From Brachynemurus nebulosus (lineage: Eukaryota; Arthropoda; Insecta; Neuroptera; Myrmeleontidae), in contig JAPWDM010000022.1 of the NCBI GenBank assembly GCA_035578155.1, positions 2,729,076 to 2,793,075 of the forward strand: 64,000 nucleotides of DNA, read 5' to 3'. Each line of letters starts with the position of its first letter. The stretch's first letter is position 1. The translations under genes were made by a program, and so were the position numbers. Below, in pieces: positions 38,275 through 49,479 of the stretch. Below the pieces are notes generated by a model. That model did not search any database. It was not told where the DNA came from and was given only the letters and a program-made list of their open reading frames with translations.

Positions 38275-38756
38275 TTATAAAAAGTTATCATCTTCATAAC
38301 ATTATTATTAGTGCTGGTGGGGACGCTGGGAACATTAAGAAAATTTTTGGTGTTTTTCTATTCAATTACATAACAAAATATATATAACAAACAGTGGAAG
38401 CGCGGTGTATAACGAAATTAACGTAATACACAGCGCTTCCATGGTTTAAAATATTTTTTAAAATTTTTCTTAAAATTTTCATTCTACAAAATTTTTGTCA
38501 GCATGGTCTAAAAACACCTAATTTACACATTCTCCATACTGTAAATTATCGAAAACACTCTTTTTTACCTATGGGACGGCTAGGTTTACGCAAACCTAGC
38601 CGTCCCTATTGTTTTTTACGTTTTCTTGAAAACGATAGGAACACCTAATAATTTTTTATTAGCACACCTAATTTACATCTAAAATACACCTATTTTTTAT
38701 CTAGCAGTTTTTTGGGATTTCGCAAATTTTTTTGGGACGGCTAGCTTTATGGATGT
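38275..38756 (-). repeat. Outer part of the right terminal inverted repeat
   Basis: Inverse of about 31411-31890. Contains GGTTTACGCAAACC and GGGACGGCTAG. Confidence 0.85.
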
Positions 38757-38764
38757 TACAATAA

Positions 38765-39055
38765 TACTATTTAAGATTAAAGAAAGGCTTTTAAATATTT
38801 CTCTAATGCTTAAAAAAGTGTCGATATGTATCTGAATTACATGGTGTACGAAGTGGTCGGGAAACTACATTTCATATTACACGACCAAATTTTATTCTAA
38901 CTAATGGCGAAAATGATTCCGAATATAAGAATTCTATTTAAAATTAAAGAATGGCTTTTAACTATTTCTCTAATGCTTAAGAAAGTGTCGATATTTATTT
39001 GATTTGCATGATAGACGAAGTGGTCGCAAATATACATTTCATATTAAGTATTAAT
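38765..39055 (+). repeat. About 170-bp tandem repeat, two units
   Basis: Each unit has TTTCTCTAATGCTTAA, AGTGTCGATAT and CGAAGTGGTCG. They are the right-hand continuation of the unit at 31270-31402. Confidence 0.75.
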
Positions 39056-39097
39056 GTAATTTAAAAACTGATAATTGTCATATGTGATTATGATTAT

Positions 39098-39318
39098 CAG
39101 AGCCTGACCTAGCCTAAGTGGCGCCCGGGACAGGGTCAAAAAATGACGCCCCTGTAAAAAAAAAATATTTCTTTTTTCCTCCCAAAAAACAAGTGACGAG
39201 CAAAAAAAAAAACGTCACATACCTAATTTTGGCGCCCTCTTAAATCACTTTTTAGCGCCCCCAAAGACCTGCCGCCTGGGGCACGTGCTTCGGCTGCCCC
39301 CCCTAAAATCCGGCCCTG
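39098..39318. mobile_element. 221-bp hAT-like MITE
   Basis: Perfect 8-bp duplication ATGATTAT (39090-39097 and 39319-39326). Ends CAGAGCC and, inverted, CAGGGCC. Confidence 0.8.
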
Positions 39319-39356
39319 ATGATTATGACTGAGGAAAGGTTGAAAAACACTGTTTT

Positions 39357-39508
39357 ACAGCATAATATTCAAATTTCACCAAAATCGATAGGTCCGGCCT
39401 CGGGACCTTTAGTTGTCAATTAAATTTTTTCAATCTACTAAATGCGGAACTTCCAGAATGCATTAGACGCATCATTCCAGGACGATATACTTTGAGTGCC
39501 CTGTGGGT

Positions 39509-39569
<61 letters not shown>

Positions 39570-40510
39570 CTATTCTAATATAAAAAAATTATTAATATAA
39601 ACTATATTATGTCAGGTCCCCTGGACTCTGAGGCCCCAGAACACGCCTAAAGTAGATTACTCAATCGATTAAAAAATTTTTTCACTGTTATAAAGCTAGA
39701 CTCTTCTAGATTAGCATAGGCTATATTATATGAGATTCTGAGGTTCCTTTAACCTTGATGACCCACAGGACACTCAAAGTAAATTACCTAACCGATTTTT
39801 AAAATCTTTTCACTATTGGCCATCTTCGCTCTTGCAGACTGACATAAATTGTGTCACATGAGATTATTAGGTCCCTTGGGGTCCTTGATATCCAAAAATG
39901 CCTAAAAAAAAAACTATTCAACCGATTTTAAAAATATTTTCATTGTTACAAAGCTAAACTATTCTAAATTGACCAAGACTATATTCTATGAGGTCTTTTA
40001 GGCTCCTGGGTATCCAAAAAGTGCCCGAAGAAACTATAGAATTGATTTTGAAATTTTTTCACTGTTAGAAAGCTAAATTATTCCAGACTGATGTAGTATA
40101 TGTTAGGTTACCAGGGTCCTAGAGTCCCAAAAATCGCTTCGATTTAATTAAAAATTTTCTCAAATATTACTGAGATCTAAAAGAAGTATAGGTAAAGTCC
40201 AAGTTTTGCTCAAATATTAGTGAGATCCAAAAAAGTGAACGTGAGTTTAAAATTGTTCCTCAGAGCTCTATGATCTTAAAAAGAATTCGCAATTGGAATG
40301 ATTTTTCAAAATGGGTTAGAATAAAATAAGATGGGTGTGGGGTTGGGCAAAACTTGACATTTTTTCTGGCATTCAGAATGGGGCGGGGAGGGGGGGGGGG
40401 TAAATTTCTTTGTCCCATGCTGACTCCCAAATGAAAGTGAGGAGGCGACAAGGAAATCTCCCAGTGACATCTACAACTGATTTGATACAGAATTTCGAAA
40501 TATCTGATTA
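39357..40510 (-). repeat. Diverged Helitron-like repeat units, inverted, with (TA)n
   Basis: Units containing TTACAAAGCTAAACTATTCT and CAACCGATTTT are inverse to the 120-bp units at 27350-28010. (TA)n lies at 39512-39567. A G-rich tract lies at 40380-40400. Confidence 0.6.
39512..39567. repeat. (TA)n array
   Basis: Array within the diverged repeat units. Confidence 0.97.
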
Positions 40511-40774
40511 ATATTTGGGACCATAATTTTAAAAATGTTATATAATTTTAAAACCGCAAACCACAGCTATAAAATATAAAAATGTGTTCCTCCGCCGTAG
40601 GATATTATATTGCATACCAAAATAAAAACAAAAGAGACAACACCTAAACGAAGGCAGAACGAGCCGTTACCCCCGTATTTTGAGGTCCCCAGAAACCGAA
40701 TATATATGATAATCGTCCATTTTTGAGACCATTTGGTCTATAACAGACGCCACCCACATCATTATTTGTATACT

Positions 40775-41026
40775 TTATTTATTCACTACATATTATATTC
40801 GTTACATTATACATACACACATGATGTGGGTGGAGGACAATGAAAGTGGTGTGAGGGCTAGGATTTGGTAGGTATGCGTCTGCAGCCGTCTTCTGAAGGA
40901 ACTATGCTGATATTCATCTGGAATTGTGAAGGGAAACCTTCACGAGTATAGTCTGCTACGGGATTCGAACTCCCGACCTACCAGTCGGCAGGCGCTAGTT
41001 CACAAGCACGCTCGGCCACTCCGCTG
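40775..41026 (-). mobile_element. tRNA-derived SINE
   Basis: Read on the minus strand, the head begins about CCAGCGGAGTGGCCGAGCG with an A box (TGGCCGAGCG, 41009-41018) and has a B box (GGGAGTTCGAATCCC, 40960-40974) at pol III spacing. A unique body of about 180 bp follows, ending in an AT-rich tail. The head resembles a class II (Ser/Leu-type) tRNA but does not fold into a complete one. A (TA)n array abuts its 5' end. Confidence 0.75.

Positions 41027-41029
<3 letters not shown>

Positions 41030-41101
<72 letters not shown>
41030..41101. repeat. (TA)n array
   Basis: Directly adjoins the SINE head. The other side carries the TA-associated repeat GGGACCTCAAAAT. Confidence 0.97.
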
Positions 41102-41105
<4 letters not shown>

Positions 41106-41220
41106 GTTTCTAGGGACCTCAAAATAAATTTCCATCATAGCCCCGAGCTCCAGTCTCACCATGAGAGTGACCATGAGTAATAGTTGAATTTTCCATTTGA
41201 AAATTCATTAAAACCTTTGA
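41102..41220 (+). repeat. TA-associated repeat, third copy
   Basis: Diverged relative of 2790-2880, 2925-3010 and 29220-29320. Confidence 0.6.
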
Positions 41221-41252
41221 TTTGTAGTAAATAAACTAATTTCTAACAATAA

Positions 41253-41708
41253 AGCGGGTTCTACACGATGCTACGAACGTTCCTTCCAACGTTCGATCGA
41301 ACGTTTGAGGCAATTAAGTTCGATAGTTGATGCGACGAATGTATCTGCTACACGGTGAATCGAATGTTTGATCCAATACGAATGATGATGTGTTGGTACT
41401 CAGTGGACGACGCTGTTATCTGTCTGATGTTATCTCTAATGTTATACACTGATGTTGTCTCTCTTCACATGAACGAGTCGTGCAGCTGCTGAGTCGAACC
41501 AACCAACGCAACCAACATTGACCTTCAAACGTTCGAAGCATCCCTTTGACTCGGTGCAAGAATACCGACATCGAACGGGACACGACCAAATGCGAACGTT
41601 TGACGCTCGACATTGGACACTCGTAGGTTCGAACAACGGCTACACGATGCTATGAACCATCCAACGTCGAATGTTGGAAGGTGTTCGTAGCATCGTGTAG
41701 CAGCGGCT
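41253..41708. mobile_element. PIF/Harbinger-like MITE (456 bp)
   Basis: TAA on both sides (41250-41252, 41709-41711). Terminal inverted repeats of about 42 bp share CTACACGATGCTACGAAC and TTCCAAC. Many GAACGTT-type motifs inside. No transposase. Confidence 0.75.
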
Positions 41709-41999
41709 TAAGACTATTTAGAGGTACACTACGAGGTCAAGTGAAAAAGTACGATAAGCTAAAAAACTAAAAAACTAACAATAGAGTTTCAAAATTTAAA
41801 ACCAATAGATTACGTGGATATTTACTGATGTTTTGCATCTTTTGCATGCCGTATCTAACAAACTTTTTACTAATTTGGTAACATTGACACCAAATATGCT
41901 AGTAGTTTTACTACCTATATCGACTCCCGTTTTTTTTTTTTTCGTTTATTTTTTTGTTTTTTTTTTTTTGTTTTTTACTACATACGATTAATTCTTGAG

Positions 42000-42466
42000 A
42001 TGCTTGAATAATACAGACAAAAAAACATATAGTATGATAAGTAGGTATTAAATAATAGATCGTACATCTTTAAAATCACTAATCAGTGCGATGGATGGCC
42101 AGTATTGTCCAACCATTTGGATTGTCAAAAAAAAAAACTGTCGATCATTATGATCATTTTAAACACACAAAGTTCAATAAAATTTCTTTACAACGCAATA
42201 TCACAATGCGGAATATTGTCAAAATTCTTTCAACAAACAACAGTCATTCATATCACACAAAAAAAATTTCGAAAAATAAAATTTCAAATAAGAAAAAGAA
42301 CAAATAAATAATAAAACTGATAACAATTAAACAAAGATGATGGAACGAATAAAATGATATGTGTACTGAACCGGTTTATGTGGTGGGAGATTTAACAAAA
42401 CGGTGGACATGTCCCCTTATAACATTTACGATTCACGACTATGTAGTTGTTCGACATTTAATAACA
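42000..42466 (+). promoter_or_regulatory. Nidogen 5' flank / probable 5' UTR
   Basis: Sequence immediately upstream of the signal-peptide ATG, with A-rich tracts and no recognisable promoter motif. An in-frame ATG at 42359 would add 36 residues with no hydrophobic start before the signal peptide, so I treat this stretch as untranslated. Confidence 0.35.
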
Positions 42467-42682
42467 ATGATGGGTGGTCGTCAATACGGTGCGTTGTCGC
42501 CGTTATTCATTGTCGTGTTATGCACGGTATTACAATCGTCATATTCCGTACCGCTGGACTTTTTATTTCCACAAGGACCCGGTGTGGATACATTATTGCC
42601 AAAAGGATTTGAAGTATCATCGGAAGCTGTACAACTAAAAGTGCCGATTGTTTTTTATGGTGAAAAATATGATTACGTTTAT
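42467..42682 (+). CDS. Ndg: Nidogen exon 1 (signal peptide and N-terminus)
   Basis: First coding exon of nidogen/entactin, the basement-membrane glycoprotein that links laminin and collagen IV networks. The chosen start gives MMGGRQYGALSPLF, then a hydrophobic core (IVVLCTVLQ) and small residues before SVPLD: a typical secretory signal peptide. The mature start (PLDFLFPQG, then DTLLPKG, VQLKVPIVFYGEKYDYVY) matches the nidogen N-terminus that leads into the NIDO domain. The ATG pair at 42467/42470 is preferred over 42359 because only it puts the hydrophobic segment at the N-terminus. The exon ends in phase 0 at GTAAGT. Confidence 0.85.
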
Positions 42683-43340
42683 GTAAGTACATATTTTTAA
42701 TTGTTATTTTTGATTAATTAATTATTTGTTAATATTTGGTACCTTTATTGACGGTCCTGAATTATATGAATACTTCCGAGAGATCTATGTAACCAGATCA
42801 TGTAAATTGCAAGTATGTATATTTCATTTCTAAATAGTCATTAAATGCTTTCAGAATAGTTAGATTTTATAATTTCTTACCAAAATCAAGTTAAAATTTA
42901 CAGTAATTGAAAATTAAAAAATTCCTGATTGTCAATACTATTCTTACAATTGATTAATTCAATAATTTTTCTGAAATGAAAGATAGCAAATTCTATAGAA
43001 GTAATAATTTGTGTCTAAAAACTCCATATCTATAAAAATAAAAATTTTACTCCTTTTTAGTAAAAATTAAATACTTTTCTACCACGAAACACACAAAATA
43101 TTACACAGTTAAAGAAATATTATATTTCTTCAGCAATTTCATTATTTTCTTCATAGTACTTCATTCCTAGTGATTTCTTCCTTCAAACGGATTTTCACTA
43201 TTAAGATTGTTACGTTGTCACAACTGCAATTTTCTTAAGTACTTATCCAACTCTAGCACACGCGTACTAATTTTTAATTTGTTTTTATAGAATACGAAAC
43301 TCAATTAAATTATGGTGGAAGCACTGGAAATAATTATTTT

Positions 43341-43388
43341 TTGTATGATTCGAGGAGTAACTAGATTGTATGATTCGAGGAGTAACTA
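43341..43388 (+). repeat. Short tandem duplication
   Basis: TTGTATGATTCGAGGAGTAA followed by CTA occurs twice, 25 bp apart. Confidence 0.85.
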
Positions 43389-44370
43389 AAAATTTTATTG
43401 AATCCTTAGTAGGCTTTTATTCCACTTATGTGTTGTATAAATCTGAAAAATTATAAATGTCGGTGGTAATCCGACAACTAAGTGATAATGATACCATTAA
43501 TGGTTAAACAATTATTGTACTATCATTCATTATTAAAGTAAATAAATATTGGGCACAATTTTTATCGTCAAATTTTTTGAGATTTTCTAGATTTATAAAA
43601 ACATTTATTTTGTAATTACGCATAATAATTATTAATTTTTGTCTTAGTTTTATAAAGTTTAGTAAATTTATTGCCAAGTCTATAGCCAGAAATTTAATTA
43701 TATTTTGCCATCACATAAATCAAATTTTATCATAAAATTTAAGATATTTTTTTTTAAAAATAGCTAATCTATGTCAATCAGATCAATTTTATCTATAAAC
43801 TGGAAGAATTTAGAAGAAAACAAAAAAAGCATATTATGTGTTTCCCCGATTTCATTTCTCATATTAATTTATTGTGAATAAACTCAATTTATAAACAATA
43901 TTATACCGTGTGTGTTAAATTGTATTCATACTATTCATACACTCCAATTAAAAACATTCTTCAGAAAATTATTGATTCATGCCTGTTTGCGTAGATTGTA
44001 AAACTACATTAGGTTATCAACGTATGTTAAAAGTTCAATTAATAGTTTATATGTTGTAGTTAAATATAAACATTAAACGGTCAAATGATTATAAAAATGT
44101 TAATTTTTTCTCAAAAAATTTTTGTCAAACAATAAATTGAAAACAATTCTATAAATATCATATACGATAACAAAACAAGGTTTTCACTTTTACTTTTTTC
44201 AGAACATTACATTTTCTCGGTCGAAAATTTTAATTTAATAATGAGGCTTTTATGAGGCTGATAATTTAATAAAAAAATTATTTTTGAGTCTGTAATTTTT
44301 CCGATATATATTTTTTGTTTTCAAATACAAAAAAAATTTTTACATAATTTTTAAAATGATTTTTTACAGG
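43389..44370. other. AT-rich intronic DNA, nothing identified
   Basis: No element boundary or coding frame recognised. Confidence 0.5.
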
Positions 44371-44630
44371 GTTTTTGGCAATCTGATGGAAGCCAGTTTG
44401 GAAATTTTGATCGGCTTGCGTCCACGATAACTTAAAAACCATTTAACCGATCAGATAGTACTATTATTTTTACGACAGAATGATTATTTTGTTTGGCCAA
44501 AAATTCACAAAATACTTGAGTTAAACCTGGCGGTTTCATTTTTTTCGTTAAAAATCCGTTAAATTTTGAGGAAAACATTATCCGATCTTTTTTATTTTAG
44601 TCTATTCTGTGACTATTATTGTGTGACATA

Positions 44631-44932
44631 CAGCCGACTCTCGTTAATTCGAAACTCGAGGGATTCTTAAAATATTACGAATTATCATAGTAGTCATAAC
44701 AACTCGTTCTCTCTGCAACTTTGAATTGTCGAGTGTTTGACGCTGTTGAGTTCGAATTAAAGTGTCGCGTCGTTTTGTTACGTAGCAATGATTTTTTCGT
44801 TCGAGTTACCAAGTACATAAAAATGTATTGATTTAGTTCGAAATATAAAGAAATTTTGTAAGAAACTCGTGATAACTTTGAATTATAGAGAGGTTCGAAT
44901 TATCGCAGGTTTGAATTAACGAGAGTCGACTG
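44631..44932. mobile_element. pogo/Tigger-like MITE (302 bp)
   Basis: TA on both sides. Ends CAGCCGACTCTCGTTAATTC and, inverted, CAGTCGACTCTCGTTAATTC. TTCGAATTA-type motifs recur throughout. The flanks (about 44425-44455 and 44950-44978) also form an inverted pair (AAACCATTTAACCGATC), so it sits inside an older inverted-repeat element. Confidence 0.8.
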
Positions 44933-45375
44933 TACTACAATTTCAGGCCGGTCGATTAAATGGTTTTCAAGTTATCGTTCCTACTGATTACAAAAATGTT
45001 GTTTTGAGAATTCACGTTTAAAGTTTGTATCTCCAGTACATACCCATTACAATACTTGACGTTATAATCGGTTATAATCGTCTATAACTTCGAAAGTGTT
45101 TGGAATTTTTCCCTGAAATTTTCAAAGAATATTTACTGATATAACACATTTCAATAGGATACTTTCTAAATAGTCGATTTTTCCGATTCAAAAGTGCAAT
45201 GTGGCTTTAATGCATTTGTTTATTAAATGGGATAGAAACTCACAAAAAATCATATTCAGTTTATAAGGCAATTCATCAAAATCCCAACTAACTTTATAAA
45301 TTAGTTACTTTTATAAATTACTTTTATTTGTATTTGATAGATTTGAGCGTTACTTTATGGTATTCCATTTTAAAA

Positions 45376-45547
45376 TAAAAAGGCAATTTTTTACTTTACT
45401 AATACCACTTTATTTAGAGTGTTTAGTTTATTTAGTATTTAGTTTATTGAGTATTTAGTTTATTTAGAATGGCCATACGGGCCTAAACATGTCACAGACA
45501 ATTAAAACTCTAAATAAAGTGGTATTAGTAAAGTAAAAAATTGCCCT
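45376..45547. repeat. Inverted repeat with 43-bp arms
   Basis: Arm GGCAATTTTTTACTTTACTA plus ATACCACTTTATTTAGAGT returns inverted at about 45504-45547. The loop of about 80 bp contains TTTAGTTTATT repeats. Confidence 0.85.
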
Positions 45548-45922
45548 TTTACTTTTATTTGAGTGTAATTTAGAGTAATTTTGAAAAATTAAAACTGTCG
45601 CGTATATTTGTTTCAATATTTTCTTTCTTCCTAAATCTCAAATTCTCAAAAGGCTATTTTTGTCACTAAACACTTTTTGAAAGTACCATATTCTAAAAAT
45701 TTACTAACAACTTCAAATTACTTACACCATATTTTAAATTTTATGTTATACAATTATAGATCATGCTATAAACTAGGTGATACATATACACCCTTCGCCT
45801 GTCAAACCCGCCAAAAGCCACTGACCTTTGACTGAAATATCTGTTGGTTTCAGTTAATTTTAAATTTTAAGCCATGACTAAACTATTATATTTTTTGATC
45901 CGAAATTCCATAATTGTTGGAA

Positions 45923-46821
45923 CCGTAAAACTGTCTAGACCCGGACACTTTTTTACATTCTTTGGTATAGTTTTATGTTTATACATGTTTCCTTCATGAT
46001 ATCACCAATAAAAGTATTACCATTAGAAAGAGCGTATATTATTTGTTATATCCCTGACCCATTTGTTTCATTATAAATAAAAATAAAGAAAATAAAAAAA
46101 ATTAGTAAGTGTCCGGGTCTACACCCCAAATCCGTCTTGACCCGGACACTTACTTAAACAATGTAATAACATGCAAACTAACCTCTCACATCGGATTTAG
46201 GACAGTGTTTTATATCGTCTGATGTCTTTGAACCTGTCAAAGGCTTCAAAATATTTTGTGGGAAGGAAGAGGGGGCAATGCCTCTCTATAAAGTAATGCC
46301 TCTCTATAAAGTATGCCTCTCTATAAAGTAAATATACGATATGACACCAGAAGGAAGCATAAACCGCGTAATTCTGGGGGGAATATTAACGTATGGACAG
46401 TGGGTTTTACAACTGGTGCGAATCGCGGCCATAAACTGATGTGTCCGGGTCTAAATGGATATACATATATAGCATGTATTTTTTTATATATACATCAAAT
46501 ATAACTTCAAACATCATTAAATGATGCGCGATAAAATTCTGATCACATACGTATCAAAACTAAAACAATATAACAATTATGACAAAAATTACATGCCTAA
46601 GTTAGACACACATTTTATTTCTTTGAAAAACTGTAGGATAGTAATGCTGTAAAATGAGATAGTAAATGTTGAAATCCGTAGTTTTTATTGGTACAGCTGT
46701 TTAGAGGATGTTTTTCTCTCTCTAATGACGTCAAGAACAAATGTTTATTGTTGCAGGTTAATGTGGAAATTATTTAATTTGAAGATTCGTGCAAAGTGTC
46801 CGGGTCTAGACGGTTTTACGG
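45923..46821. mobile_element. Inverted-repeat element with GACCCGGACACTT motifs, class unknown
   Basis: Ends CCGTAAAACTGTCTAGACCC and, inverted, CCGTAAAACCGTCTAGACCC, both continuing GGACACTTT. Three further copies of GTCCGGGTCTA or its inverse lie inside (46104, 46132, 46440). The flanking duplication is not clear. Confidence 0.65.
46277..46330 (+). repeat. Three-copy tandem repeat
   Basis: ATGCCTCTCTATAAAGTA three times in a row, inside the 45923-46821 element. Confidence 0.95.
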
Positions 46822-47263
46822 AATATCGAAATTAAAAATATCTATATTACATACTTGCAATAGCATTGCAAAATTTTTATAAAAGTTACAAATTTTTACA
46901 AAACTGTCTTTTTTTTTAAAATTAAAAAGTAAAATAAAAATATTAATAGTCTTTTAACGATTTTTTTATGGGAATTTTTAAATATTCTACTTTCCAAAAC
47001 AGCTTCAAAAAGTGGACTTTACTGGTAGCTTTATAATACAAGATACAAATATTATACTTGTTATGCCCATAGAACTACATAGAAAAAATACGAAAACAAT
47101 CTTTTATTAAATAATAATTAATTAAAGCTATGCGAATGCTTTCATTGGTAATAAATTGTATATTTTGAAAATATTTGAAATAAAATGTCCATCTTCGTTT
47201 GCGTAAATGGAATGGGTAATACAAACAATCATTTGCATCATAGTTTAATAGATACATGTATAT

Positions 47264-47667
47264 TAGGGATGCTATGGATATGAAATTTCGGATACGGATA
47301 CGGATACAGATATTTAAAAACATTTTTTTCGGTTTCGGTTACGGATATATAATAATATCGGATAATGTTTCGGATACAGTTACGGTTACGGATAATTGCT
47401 TTTAGTGAACATTTTTTTAGGAAAAAGGGAAACATTGTACCAAAAAGAACTGAACGCCAGACACGAATCGAGGAAAATCTATCAAAAGAAACACATGCAG
47501 CAAATATTTTCTTCGATTTAAACTCAATTTTCCAACGACAGTTGTCTGTTATTATCCGAAACAAATCCGAAACTTTTATTTTCGGATACGGTTTCGGTTA
47601 CGGATAATTAATTATTTCGGATATCCGGTAGTTTCGGTTACGGTTACGGATATCCATAACATCCCTA
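47264..47667. mobile_element. hAT-like MITE (404 bp)
   Basis: Perfect 8-bp duplication ATGTATAT (47256-47263 and 47668-47675). Ends TAGGGATGCTATGGATAT and, inverted, TAGGGATGTTATGGATAT. Subterminal CGGATACGGATAC and CGGTTACGG repeats lie on both sides. The open frames inside are not a transposase. Confidence 0.85.
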
Positions 47668-47675
47668 ATGTATAT

Positions 47676-49250
47676 ATACTAATGACTTTGCGATAGTTTT
47701 CGACCACCTTAAAAATGACATATATGAACCATCTTAATCGTTACTGTGCTTCTCTCAGCATAAATATGCTCGAATTTAACCCGAAACAGGTTGTTTGCTA
47801 TAAGGTGCATACTTGCATAGACAAACGTAGTTCGCTTCTTGTCTAGACACAATAGGTACCACAGTAGTGTGATGTACCCTACAATACTTTATGTATTATA
47901 CAGAACACCAAATACCTGCAGCACACCTAATGTAACACCTATTACATCTAGACAGAAATCCAGGCTACAGGTTTGTTTATGTAGCTTATAGCGAACATTT
48001 GGTATACTGTCTGAAAATATGAATTGCTTAATTATTGTTATTGCATTGAAACACATGGTATTAACTGTAATGAATATTAAAATCTTGAATGATTATACGT
48101 ATCTGTAACACAAACATGCCCGCATCGTTACAAAAAGATACTGTGTTAGAGATATAGTTTATTTGCTTATATTCATCTTTTAATTATAACCTTCCTAGAA
48201 AATGAAATTCAAACTGCTTTGAAAGACATAAAAGTGGAGACTTCCACTTAGTATTCATTTAAAAATAATATAAAACAGTTAAAATAAATTCATCTAAAAG
48301 AAACAGAACAAAATTAGGAAAAAAAACAAGTAACTACAACGTTGTAATTCTCTATTTATCAAAAGAAACTTATAAATTATTCTCTTACAAAACTAATTAG
48401 TTTTTTCAGTTTTAATTTGCAAAAGATTAAATGGATAAACGTTTTTAATTCTTTTCAAAAGCATGTATAGTAACGATTATTCAATTCGTTCCTTCTGTTT
48501 ATATTGAATCTCTGGAATTACAAGGCTAGAGATTGAATTTTAACTAAACCTTAATTGGTAAAATACTTTTATCAAAAAGAACAAAGAAATTTTTGGAAAC
48601 AAGATAAAAAACTTCAGAATAAAAATTAAGAGTCAACTTCCCATATTCGGACAGTCGTGCAATTAGAAAAAAATTTAGTAATGTAACCCATTATGTGTGT
48701 GAGAGACTGTCACCCGTAAGGACTTCTGATTTTCAGATTTGTTTTAGTTTCGAAGGAATCCAATGGCATTTTGACGGAATTTTTAAAAATGTCAAATTTT
48801 CTATTTAATAGTGAATACCTAAAAACTACTACAAAATATTCAAAATTCACAGTCAAGTATTTTAAAGTCCAGTTATTGATATTTGCGCATAGGTACTTAC
48901 ATTTAGTGCGATGAAAATTTAAGTCAATAATAGTGTTTTTAAAGTCATTTAGAGTGCTAATTTTTCTTTCTATCATAAAATTATTTTGGTGGTGGATGAT
49001 TTCACCATCACCGTAGCATGAGACTTTTGATAATGAAACGATAATTTGGATAGAATAATTTGTGTTAGGAGTAGGAAGATAGAAAAACAAAAAGATATTA
49101 TCAAGGAAATCATAGCAAAATCTCTTACATCAGTGATAATATTTTATTTAGAATAATAAACAAGTTCATTTTATCATCAGAAAATGAATAATATTTGGGA
49201 AAAGGCGAAAGAGCGCAAGTAAAATCCTTTACTTTATTTCAAATAATAAG
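47676..49250. other. Intronic DNA, nothing firmly identified
   Basis: A 126-codon minus-strand frame at 48710-49090 has no recognisable domain or paralogue in the window. Confidence 0.4.
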
Positions 49251-49299
49251 TAAGACTTTTCATAAAATAGCGTATAAGTTCAAATATTGCCAAAACGGA

Positions 49300-49375
49300 A
49301 CAAATTGGCGTCCCAAGAAGTTTGGTCGGGACACCGGGACATGTCTTCGAAAAACGGGACGTCTGGTCACCTTAA
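49300..49375 (-). repeat. Transposon-end fragment (GGTGACCAGACGTCCCG)
   Basis: Read inverted, it starts TTAAGGTGACCAGACGTCCC, resembling a widespread DNA-transposon terminus. No partner end seen. Confidence 0.3.
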
Positions 49376-49479
49376 TATATACCCAACCAATTTCAAAATT
49401 GTTTTCACTGGTCAATTAATACCCTATGTTACAATACAGGCTACATTACAAAGGTTACAGGACTCTCGGTCCCAAAACG

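Larger units (their letters stand above)
31411..38756. mobile_element. About 7.3-kb element with about 0.9-kb terminal inverted repeats
   Basis: The left arm (31411 to about 32370) matches in inverse orientation a right arm broken into three pieces: about 34148-34212, 35095-35488 and about 38275-38756. The breaks are a piggyBac-like element and LINE-type DNA. TACAATAA occurs directly outside both ends (31403-31410 and 38757-38764), a perfect 8-bp duplication. Between the arms lie a transposon-type ORF and a degenerate gypsy integrase fragment. An 8-bp duplication fits hAT, P or Mutator-like transposases; long inverted repeats favour the Mutator-like or foldback type. No DDE catalytic core was recognised. 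Confidence 0.7.

Noticed and set aside
37788..38387. 199-codon frame
   Set aside because: The first third may be a retroelement 3' end, but the rest is poly-Ile from (ATT)n and reads into the inverted repeat; not a gene.
40955..41026. Possible tRNA gene on the minus strand
   Set aside because: A and B boxes are present but the acceptor stem does not close and a repeat body follows; better read as a SINE head.
42359..42466. Upstream in-frame ATG as the nidogen start
   Set aside because: It would bury the signal peptide behind 36 non-hydrophobic residues.
48710..49090. 126-codon minus-strand frame
   Set aside because: No recognisable motif, no splice context and AT-driven composition; left unassigned.
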